Source: Alphaproteobacteria bacterium
GTDB lineage: Bacteria > Pseudomonadota > Alphaproteobacteria > Rhodobacterales > Rhodobacteraceae
NCBI GenBank assembly: GCA_013151535.1
Contig: JAADIC010000250.1
Coordinates: 1 to 5,579, forward strand
DNA: 5,579 nt
Reading direction: 5' to 3'
Made by a program: the position numbers and the translations under genes. Below are positions 1 to 5,054 of the stretch, in pieces (the stretch's first letter is position 1; the number at the start of each line of letters is the position of its first letter). The notes below the pieces were generated by a model, which ran no database searches, was not told where the DNA came from, and saw only the letters and a program-made list of their open reading frames with translations.

Positions 1-1284
1 GGCAATCAAATCACCAACGGCACTGCCCCCCTGGCCATGGCCTATGCCGGTCACCAGTTTGGCAACTTCAACCCCGGGCTTGGCGATGGTCGCGCGGTGC
101 TGCTGGGCGAAATTGTCGCCCCTGACGGTGCGCGCTTTGATCTGCACCTGAAAGGTTCGGGTCGTACACCCTATTCGCGCGGCGGTGATGGCAAGGCCGT
201 TCTGGGTGCCGTGTTGCGGGAATATATCGTCAGCGAGGCCATGGCCGCCCTTGGCATCCCCACCACCCGCGCGTTGGCAATTGTTACAACCGGCGAGCGG
301 GTGATGCGCGAAAACCCTGAGCCCGGCGCGGTTCTGGCGCGTATCGCCACCAGCCATATTCGTGTTGGCACGTTTCAGTATTTCTATGCCAAACAGGATA
401 TTAAGGCCCTCAAGGCCCTGCTTGATTACACCATCACCCGCCATTATCCCGAGGCGGCACAGGCCGAAGTTCCGGCCCTCGCAATGCTGCAATCGGTGAT
501 GGCAAAGCAGGCCGATCTAGTGGCGCGCTGGATGGCCGTGGGCTTCATTCACGGGGTAATGAACACCGACAATATGACGCTTTCGGGCGAAACCATTGAT
601 TATGGCCCCTGCGCATATCTGGATGAATACAACCCCGCCAAAGTGTTCAGCTCAATCGACCGGCAAGGCCGCTATGCCTTCGCCAATCAACCCGGCATCG
701 CCCATTGGAATCTGGCGCAACTGGCGCAGAGTCTGCTGCCACTGATCTCGCAAGACCCTGAAAAAGCAGCGAAAATCGCACAAGAAACACTTGATGGCTT
801 CCCTGAATTGTTCCGCGCCGCCCACCTCAATCATTTCGCGGCCAAACTGGGCATTGCCGCGCCGCTTGCGGGCGATAAAGCCCTGAGCGACGTGTTCCTT
901 TTGATGATGGAAGAGGCCAGCGCCGATTTCACCCTGTCTTACCGACATCTGCGCAAGGGGGCTGAAACCGGCGATTTCACCGCGCTTGAAACCCTCCTCA
1001 CAAGCGATAAATTCGACAGTTGGAAAACCGGCTGGCGGGCGCGATTGGCGGCTGAAAAACCCGAGGATATCCTGAACACACTCCAAGCTGCCAACCCGAT
1101 CTTCATCGCCCGCAACCATCGCGTCGAAGCGGCGATAAAGGCCGCCAATGAAGGTGACCTCGCGCCGTTTGAAGCGCTTGTCAAAGTACTGCAAACCCCG
1201 TTCACCGAACAACCGGAGCACGCAGAATACGAAGACCCGCCAAAGCCCGACGAGATCGTACAAGCGACATTCTGCGGCACGTAA
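1..1284 (+). CDS. selO: Protein adenylyltransferase SelO (YdiU/UPF0061 family), 5'-truncated by window edge
   Basis: SelO proteins have a pseudokinase fold and transfer AMP from ATP onto Ser/Thr/Tyr of target proteins; bacterial members are linked to redox and oxidative stress. The reading frame is open from base 1 (it begins G-N-Q-I-T-N-G), so the ATG at 37 is internal. 427 residues are visible, ending at TAA 1282-1284. Family hallmarks, numbered in this fragment: AYAGHQFG at 14-21, the lysine of LKGSGRTPYSR (K51), the glutamate of LREYI (E74), the arginine of ARIATSH (R114), HGVMNTDNM with D190/N191, and the metal Asp of DYGP (D200). Their spacing matches, from memory, K113, E136, R176, D252, N253 and D262 of Pseudomonas syringae SelO. 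That implies about 62 missing N-terminal residues and a normal full length near 489. The tail FCGT keeps the conserved Cys that is selenocysteine in animal SelO. It converges on ligC and has no evident role in the aromatic pathway. Confidence 0.96.
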   Translation, partial: GNQITNGTAPLAMAYAGHQFGNFNPGLGDGRAVLLGEIVAPDGARFDLHLKGSGRTPYSRGGDGKAVLGAVLREYIVSEAMAALGIPTTRALAIVTTGERVMRENPEPGAVLARIATSHIRVGTFQYFYAKQDIKALKALLDYTITRHYPEAAQAEVPALAMLQSVMAKQADLVARWMAVGFIHGVMNTDNMTLSGETIDYGPCAYLDEYNPAKVFSSIDRQGRYAFANQPGIAHWNLAQLAQSLLPLISQDPEKAAKIAQETLDGFPELFRAAHLNHFAAKLGIAAPLAGDKALSDVFLLMMEEASADFTLSYRHLRKGAETGDFTALETLLTSDKFDSWKTGWRARLAAEKPEDILNTLQAANPIFIARNHRVEAAIKAANEGDLAPFEALVKVLQTPFTEQPEHAEYEDPPKPDEIVQATFCGT

Positions 1285-1332
1285 CATTCATTGTTCCCAC
1301 AAATACTCGCGCCGCAGGCTCTGCCCCCGCGT

Positions 1333-2274
1333 CTAAAAACTGCGTTCAATCATATCCAGCGTCGCCATCGCGCCCAGCACCTGGCCAACTGCCGCGTTCG
1401 GCTCGCGGCCTTCGGCAATGGCGGCGAAAAACTCGCGATCAATCAGCTCGATGCCGTTATTTGACACCGCCACGCCTGTCAGATCAATCGGCTGGTCATT
1501 GCCGTCAAACAGATCGTCATAACGCGCCAGATAGGTGCCGTTGTCGCAAATATAGCGGAAAAACGTACCGAACGGGCCGTCATTGTTGAAACTCAGCGAC
1601 AGATTGCAGATCACACCCGAGGGGGTTTTCAACCCAATCGCCATATCCATCGCAATGCCGAGTTCAGGGTGCAGCGGCCCTTGCAATCCGAACGCCTTTT
1701 CGCAGGTCTCGCCGGTCTGATACTGAAACAGATCAACCGTGTGGCAGGCGTGATGCCACAGCAAATGATCGGTCCAACTGCGCGCTTCACCCTTGGCGTT
1801 CATGTTTGAACGGCGGAAAAAATAAGTCTCCACATCCATCGCCTGAATTTTCAGTTCCCCAGCCTTGATCTTGTTGTGGATCCATTGATGAGAGGGATTA
1901 AACCGGCGTACCTGTCCCGCCATCGCCACCAGCCCGCTTGCCTTTTGCGCAGCCACCAGCGCCTGACTATCGGCCAGATTATCCGCCATGGGGATTTCCA
2001 CCAGCACATGTTTGCCCGCCTGCAAACAGGCAATCGCTTGTTCCGCATGCAGACCCGTCGGCGTCGAAAGGATCACCGCATCCACGTCACCCCGCGCCAG
2101 ACACTCCGCTAGCGCGCTAGCCCAATGGCCGATGCCACGCGCCGCCGCCAAAGCCTCGATCTTGGCCAAATTCGGCCCCATGATTGAGGTGACCGTGACC
2201 CCCTCAATCGCAGCAATTGCATCCAGATGTTTGATCCCGAAAGCCCCATAGGCCCCGGCTACACATACCCGCAT
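1333..2274 (-). CDS. ligC: 4-carboxy-2-hydroxymuconate-6-semialdehyde dehydrogenase (LigC/PmdC type)
   Basis: This cytosolic NAD(P)-dependent enzyme of the Gfo/Idh/MocA family oxidises the cyclic hemiacetal of CHMS, the LigAB product, to 2-pyrone-4,6-dicarboxylate. The 313-aa length fits the family (about 315-320). The N-terminal Rossmann domain (about 1-120) starts with the glycine loop G7-A-Y-G-A-F-G13, one residue longer than the GAGAFG I recall for Sphingobium LigC. The usual Gfo/Idh EKP motif reads E93-I-P95, as in known LigC. The C-terminal substrate domain contains the LigC-diagnostic stretches RRFNPSHQ (123-130), YFFRR (151-155), SWTDHLLWHHACHTVDLF (166-183), LGIAMDMAI, LSLSFNNDGP and GTFFRYICDNGT. 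The start is ATG at 2274-2272, preceded by AAGGAA (2286-2281) at a 6-nt spacing, which lies in the last codons of ligB. Only 3 nt separate it from the ligB stop, so it is the distal gene of ligABC. It ends with TAG at 1335-1333. Confidence 0.94.
   Translation of the reverse strand: MRVCVAGAYGAFGIKHLDAIAAIEGVTVTSIMGPNLAKIEALAAARGIGHWASALAECLARGDVDAVILSTPTGLHAEQAIACLQAGKHVLVEIPMADNLADSQALVAAQKASGLVAMAGQVRRFNPSHQWIHNKIKAGELKIQAMDVETYFFRRSNMNAKGEARSWTDHLLWHHACHTVDLFQYQTGETCEKAFGLQGPLHPELGIAMDMAIGLKTPSGVICNLSLSFNNDGPFGTFFRYICDNGTYLARYDDLFDGNDQPIDLTGVAVSNNGIELIDREFFAAIAEGREPNAAVGQVLGAMATLDMIERSF
2108..2121. repeat. 14-bp perfect palindrome within ligC
   Basis: GCTAGCGCGCTAGC is its own reverse complement and includes two CTAG tetramers, usually rare in proteobacterial coding DNA. 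It encodes A-S-A-L-A around residue 54 of LigC, including a CTA leucine codon that is uncommon in GC-rich genomes. It may be chance. Confidence 0.4.
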
Positions 2275-2277
2275 TGT

Positions 2278-3126
2278 CTATTCCTTAACCTTGTTTTCCA
2301 GAATGATATGGCCCACGGCGGTGTTGGAGGCGGGCACATGGTAATGGCGATGCACCTCGACCACCTCGTCATCCAGCGCGCCGCGCATCACATGCCACAT
2401 GACCAGTTCGATACCTTCCGAACCGGCCTCGCGCAGATAATCCACATGCGGTTTTTGCGACAGGCCCACCGGATCAGAGGTTAACCGATCCAGAAAATCC
2501 GTGTCCCAAACCGAATTTATCAGCCCGGCACGCTTGTATTGCAACTGATGGCTCATACCGCCAGTACCGAAAATCACCACGTTCAGATCTTCGTCATAGC
2601 TTTCCACCGCCCGCCGGATCGCGCGGCCCAGATTATAACAGCGATTGCCGGTGGGTGGCGGATATTGCACCACATTCACGCAAAGCGGAATGACCAGACA
2701 GGGCCATTCGTCAGGCTGGCCGAACATGATTGACAGGGGCACGGTCAGGCCGTGATCGACCTCCATCGCGTTCATGATTGTCAGGTCAAATTCATCCAGA
2801 ATGACCGATTGCGCGATATGGCTGGCCAGCTTTTGATGCCCCTTGACCATCGGCACAGGGCGCGGCCCCCAGCCTTCGTCGGCGGGGGCGAATTCAGCGG
2901 CGCAGCCCAGCGCGAAGGTCGGGATCATCTCGGCGGAGAAAGCCGTGCAGTGATCGTTATAGACCAGAAAAACCACATCGGGCTTGGCCTTTTTGATCCA
3001 GTCGCGCGACCTCTCGAAGCCCGCAAAAACCGGCTGCCAATAAGGTTGATCGGTGATGCCGGTATCCATCGCCACACCAATCGCCGGCACATGGCTGACG
3101 CCGACCCCGGCGGTAATTCGTGCCAT
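2278..3126 (-). CDS. ligB: Protocatechuate 4,5-dioxygenase, beta (catalytic) subunit
   Basis: The catalytic subunit of the LigAB class III extradiol dioxygenase uses non-haem Fe(II) and O2 to cleave protocatechuate between C4 and C5, giving CHMS. All expected active-site residues are present at collinear positions. The iron ligands are H12 (GVSHVPA), H59 (VYNDHCTAF) and E240 (GSEGIELVMW). The catalytic His is H193 (GTGGMSHQLQ). These correspond to H12, H61, E242 and H195 of Sphingobium SYK-6 LigB, recalled from memory. Other family blocks are PADEGWGPRPVP (81-92), ILDEFDLTIMNAMEVDHG and NVVQYPPPTGNRC. It has 282 aa against about 302 in SYK-6; it stops just after the HVPASNTA-type block and lacks that homologue's C-terminal tail. 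The ATG (3126-3124) overlaps the ligA TGA by 1 nt (TGATG), implying coupled translation. A purine-rich AAAAGGGGCAGGG lies just upstream as ribosome site. Mild activity on gallate is possible but cannot be read from sequence. Confidence 0.96.
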   Translation of the reverse strand: MARITAGVGVSHVPAIGVAMDTGITDQPYWQPVFAGFERSRDWIKKAKPDVVFLVYNDHCTAFSAEMIPTFALGCAAEFAPADEGWGPRPVPMVKGHQKLASHIAQSVILDEFDLTIMNAMEVDHGLTVPLSIMFGQPDEWPCLVIPLCVNVVQYPPPTGNRCYNLGRAIRRAVESYDEDLNVVIFGTGGMSHQLQYKRAGLINSVWDTDFLDRLTSDPVGLSQKPHVDYLREAGSEGIELVMWHVMRGALDDEVVEVHRHYHVPASNTAVGHIILENKVKE

Positions 3127-3518
3127 CAGCCCTGCCCCTTTTCGGATTTGTAACGGTTGCCTTCAATCGAGCGTCCGCCGCCAACCATCATGGCGCGGTA
3201 ACTTTCCGAAGACATGCCAGTCATTTTCGCCGCCAGCTCCTGAAAGTTCACGCCATCACAGGCCGCCAGTTTCGAGGTGTAATAAATATTGCCCCCGAGC
3301 CTGAGCATTTCGTTCCAGTCCCGTTCCAGAAGCGATTGTTTTTGCGCAGCAGACATCGGATAGCGATCCAGATAGCCGCTTTCATCCGCCTTGAATGCGG
3401 CACGGTTATCCGCCAAGCGCAACGAGATGCAGAACATGTTCAAATGATAGCCTTGGCGCGAACGATCTGCGTCAAAGACAAAGGTTCCCGGAATATCCTC
3501 GTAATCTTTTTGGGCCAT
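3126..3518 (-). CDS. ligA: Protocatechuate 4,5-dioxygenase, alpha subunit
   Basis: This is the small alpha subunit of the LigAB heterotetramer. It caps the LigB active site and has no metal of its own. Family blocks in its 130 aa: DIPGT-FVFD (8-16), a helical segment with GYHLNMFCISL (23-33) and the FKADESGYLD block (42-51), ERDWNEML.LGGNIYY.SKL (65-84), the MTGM motif (99-102), and the C-terminal MMVGGGRS...NR (110-122). It is about 9 residues shorter at the N-terminus than SYK-6 LigA (139 aa from memory). The start is fixed: ATG at 3518-3516 has GAGGGA (3529-3524) 5 nt upstream, and an in-frame TGA (3530-3528) blocks any longer form. It is the first gene of the leftward operon ligA-ligB-ligC and faces the divergent promoter region shared with galB. 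Confidence 0.95.
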   Translation of the reverse strand: MAQKDYEDIPGTFVFDADRSRQGYHLNMFCISLRLADNRAAFKADESGYLDRYPMSAAQKQSLLERDWNEMLRLGGNIYYTSKLAACDGVNFQELAAKMTGMSSESYRAMMVGGGRSIEGNRYKSEKGQG

Positions 3519-3545
3519 GGATTTCCCTCAGCGTTGCATCCGAAA

Positions 3546-3558
3546 TTGCATATAGCAA
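3546..3558. promoter_or_regulatory. Candidate LysR-type regulator box (T-N11-A dyad)
   Basis: The 13-mer TTGCATATAGCAA has four-base symmetric arms (TTGC/GCAA) around a 5-bp AT-rich centre and matches the T-N11-A rule for LysR-family sites. Its centre lies about 100 bp upstream of the galB start, compatible with an upstream activator site for galB, and about 34 bp from the ligA start, near the predicted ligA transcription start. The regulator identity is inferred from the families known for these pathways. Confidence 0.45.
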
Positions 3559-3561
3559 AAA

Positions 3562-3567
3562 CTTATA
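3562..3567 (-). promoter_or_regulatory. Candidate -10 hexamer for ligABC
   Basis: Read on the minus strand this is TATAAG, 5 of 6 to the sigma-70 consensus, about 44 nt before the ligA ATG. No good -35 sits at 16-18 bp (the 17-bp position reads CCAGTT), which would suit an activator-dependent promoter. The element also lies inside the CTTA-N5-TAAG dyad. Confidence 0.35.
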
Positions 3568-3586
3568 GGGTAAGAAAGCATTTGAA

Positions 3587-3603
3587 CTGGCAATCCTTGC
3601 CAG
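3587..3603. repeat. Perfect 7-3-7 inverted repeat, candidate operator
   Basis: CTGGCAA-TCC-TTGCCAG is a perfect 17-bp dyad near the middle of the divergent gap. It contains the same GCAA/TTGC tetramers as the T-N11-A box, in the opposite orientation. It overlaps the expected -35 areas of both candidate promoters, centred roughly 40 bp from each predicted start. There is no following T-run on either strand, so a terminator role is unlikely; a protein-binding site is the better reading. Confidence 0.45.
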
Positions 3604-3623
3604 AGGACGCCAAACTAGGCCAG

Positions 3624-3629
3624 TATTAT
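3624..3629 (+). promoter_or_regulatory. Candidate -10 hexamer for galB-ligK-galD
   Basis: TATTAT matches the sigma-70 -10 at 5 of 6 positions, 22 bp before the galB ATG. This would place transcription start near 3636 and leave a short leader containing the ribosome site. The 17-bp-spaced -35 position (CAGAGG) is poor, and the inverted repeat lies immediately upstream, again pointing to regulator-dependent use. Confidence 0.35.
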
Positions 3630-3640
3630 TCACATTTTTC

Positions 3641-3645
3641 GGAGA
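3641..3645 (+). promoter_or_regulatory. galB: Ribosome binding site of galB
   Basis: GGAGA with a 6-nt spacer precedes ATG 3652 and supports that start over internal ones. Confidence 0.75.
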
Positions 3646-3651
3646 ACCCGG

Positions 3652-4386
3652 ATGTCCACCCCAAAGACTGCCCTTATCATCAGCGCCCATGCCGCCGATT
3701 TCGTCTGGCGGGCGGGTGGCGCAATCGCGCTGCATCAGGCCAAGGGATACGAGGTGACGGTTGTTTGCCTGTCTTATGGCGAACGCGGCGAAAGTGCCAA
3801 GCTGTGGAAACAGGACGGCATGACGCTGGGCAAGGTTAAAGCCGCGCGGCGGATTGAGGCCGAAAACGCCGCCCGCGCGCTTGGGGTTACCGATATCCGG
3901 TTCTTTGATCTGGGGGATTATCCGCTCGATCTTGGGGCGGATGCCCGCGACCAACTGGTCGATGTCATCCGCGAGGTGCAGCCCGCCTTCATGATGAGCC
4001 ACTCCCAGTGGGACCCTTATAACACCGACCACATGAACACGACGAAATTCGTGCTGGAATGCCGGATGGTGGCCCAGGCCTGGGGTCATAATCCGGGGCA
4101 AAAGGTGCTGGGCGCGCCGCAGCTTTACCTGTTTGAGCCGCATCAGAGCGAACAAATGCAATGGAAGCCCGATGTGTTTCTGGACATCACAGATGTCTGG
4201 GACAAAAAACGCGCGGCGATTGAATGTATGCAAGGCCAGGAACATCTGTGGAATTTCTACACCAATGTTGCGGAAAATCGCGGCAATCACTTCCGGCGCA
4301 ATTCCGGCGGCATGGCAGGCGGGCGCGCAGCGAAATACGCCGAGGGGTTCCAATCGGTTTTTCCACGCACGGTGGACGAGCTGTGA
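3652..4386 (+). CDS. galB: 4-oxalomesaconate hydratase (GalB type, PIG-L/LmbE fold)
   Basis: This Zn-dependent hydratase adds water to 4-oxalomesaconate (or its isomer) to give 4-carboxy-4-hydroxy-2-oxoadipate, the LigK substrate. It has 244 aa, close to my recollection of Pseudomonas putida GalB. The N-terminal PIG-L metal motif reads A-H13-A-A-D16, continuing FVWRAGGAIALH as in GalB. The zinc ligands are expected to be H13, D16 and H127 (DPYNTDHMNTT). The first Asp of the canonical HPDD motif, the general base in MshB-like deacetylases, is Ala15, arguing against deacetylase activity. Other GalB-specific blocks are YGERGESAKLW (42-52), KVKAARR (61-67), FDLGDYPL (85-92), LYLFEPHQ (158-165, H164 being a catalytic candidate), WKPDVFLDIT (171-180), MQGQEHLW (193-200) and YAEGFQSVFPR. 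It is the first gene of the rightward operon and overlaps ligK by 4 nt. A generic PIG-L deacetylase is the alternative; the block identity makes GalB much likelier. Confidence 0.93.
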   Translation: MSTPKTALIISAHAADFVWRAGGAIALHQAKGYEVTVVCLSYGERGESAKLWKQDGMTLGKVKAARRIEAENAARALGVTDIRFFDLGDYPLDLGADARDQLVDVIREVQPAFMMSHSQWDPYNTDHMNTTKFVLECRMVAQAWGHNPGQKVLGAPQLYLFEPHQSEQMQWKPDVFLDITDVWDKKRAAIECMQGQEHLWNFYTNVAENRGNHFRRNSGGMAGGRAAKYAEGFQSVFPRTVDEL

Positions 4387-5054
4387 ACGTTGTCGTCCAG
4401 AATATCGAGCGGGCTGACGAGGCCGTAATCGACGGCTTGGCCAAATGCGGCGTGGCCACGGTGCACGAGGCGCAGGGGCGCAACGGCCTGCTGGCCGATT
4501 ACATGCGCCCGATCTATAACGGCGCGCGTATTGCCGGGTCCGCCGTCACCATTCTGGCCCCGCCTTGCGACAACTGGATGCTGCATGTGGCGATTGAACA
4601 AGTGCAGGCGGGGGATATTCTGGTGCTGGGCACAACCTCGCCCTCCAATGCCGGATATTTCGGTGATCTGCTGGCGACCTCGGCCATGGCGCGGGGCTGT
4701 CGCGGGCTGGTTATTGATGCGGGCGTGCGCGATATTGCCGACCTCAAGGAAATGGGGTTTCCGGTTTGGTCCAAGGCGGTGTTTGCCCAAGGTACGATCA
4801 AGGAAACGCTGGGGTCGGTCAATGTGCCGGTGGCCTGCGCCGATGCACTGGTGAACGCTGGTGATATCATTGTTGCCGATGATGACGGGGTTTGCGTTGT
4901 GCGCCGCGATGAGGCCGCCGAGGTGCTGGCCAAAGCACAGGCGCGCGAGGCCAGCGAAGCCGCCAAGCGCGCGCGGTTTGAAGCCGGAGAACTGGGCCTT
5001 GATATGTACGACATGCGCAAGCGATTGGCCGATAAGGGCCTGAAATATGTCTGA
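4383..5054 (+). CDS. ligK: 4-carboxy-4-hydroxy-2-oxoadipate (CHA/HMG) aldolase
   Basis: This class II (divalent-metal) pyruvate aldolase of the RraA-like fold splits 4-carboxy-4-hydroxy-2-oxoadipate into pyruvate and oxaloacetate, ending the pathway; many members also decarboxylate oxaloacetate. The diagnostic D-X20-R-D motif is exact: D95 (GYFGDLLA) and R116-D117 (GLVIDAGVRD), matching D102/R123/D124 recalled for the P. putida enzyme. Other conserved blocks are GVATVHEAQGR (23-33), RPIYNGARIAGSAVT (42-56), DNWMLHVAIEQVQAGDI (63-79), GFPVWSKA, KETLGSVNVPV and ADDDGVCVV. The start chosen is GTG 4383, not the in-frame ATG at 4224, which would run 53 codons through galB. GTG gives 223 aa, near the family size (about 227), and places VVVQNIERAD at the N-terminus as in homologues. 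GTGA overlaps the galB stop by 4 nt, with GGACGAG just upstream as a weak ribosome site. The name galC is equally applicable. Confidence 0.95.
   Translation: MNVVVQNIERADEAVIDGLAKCGVATVHEAQGRNGLLADYMRPIYNGARIAGSAVTILAPPCDNWMLHVAIEQVQAGDILVLGTTSPSNAGYFGDLLATSAMARGCRGLVIDAGVRDIADLKEMGFPVWSKAVFAQGTIKETLGSVNVPVACADALVNAGDIIVADDDGVCVVRRDEAAEVLAKAQAREASEAAKRARFEAGELGLDMYDMRKRLADKGLKYV

Larger units (their letters stand above)
3519..3651. promoter_or_regulatory. Divergent promoter/operator region between ligA and galB
   Basis: The 133-bp gap must hold promoters for both arms of the pathway. It is visibly more AT-rich than the flanking genes and is rich in symmetric elements. These are a repeated TTGCAT (3534-3539 and 3546-3551, 12 bp apart), the dyad TTGC-N5-GCAA (3546-3558), the small dyad CTTA-N5-TAAG (3562-3574), and a perfect 7-3-7 inverted repeat (3587-3603). 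No ORF fits here. In described bacteria, regulation of protocatechuate 4,5-cleavage (LigR) and gallate (GalR) genes uses LysR-type activators. Co-regulation by such a factor is inferred; no regulator gene lies in the window. Confidence 0.8.

Noticed and set aside
652..1287. Open frame antisense to selO (211 codons)
   Set aside because: Shadow of the conserved selO coding strand; no recognisable motifs.
1308..1331. Possible bidirectional terminator between selO and ligC
   Set aside because: CGCG/CGCG and GCAG/CTGC can pair around a GCT loop, but the stem is interrupted by a C-rich internal loop and neither strand has a U-run after it. The 48-bp convergent gap shows no convincing intrinsic terminator.
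3120..3839. Plus-strand open frame across ligA, the divergent gap and galB
   Set aside because: It crosses the promoter region and both genes in the wrong frame; ligA and galB are clear by family motifs.
3472..4353. Long open frame antisense to galB (293 codons)
   Set aside because: It overlaps the well-supported galB and the promoter region, its translation resembles no family I know, and it follows from GC-rich codon bias.
4224..4382. Longer ligK beginning at ATG 4224
   Set aside because: It would translate 53 codons of out-of-frame galB sequence without family similarity; GTG 4383 gives the normal aldolase length and N-terminus.
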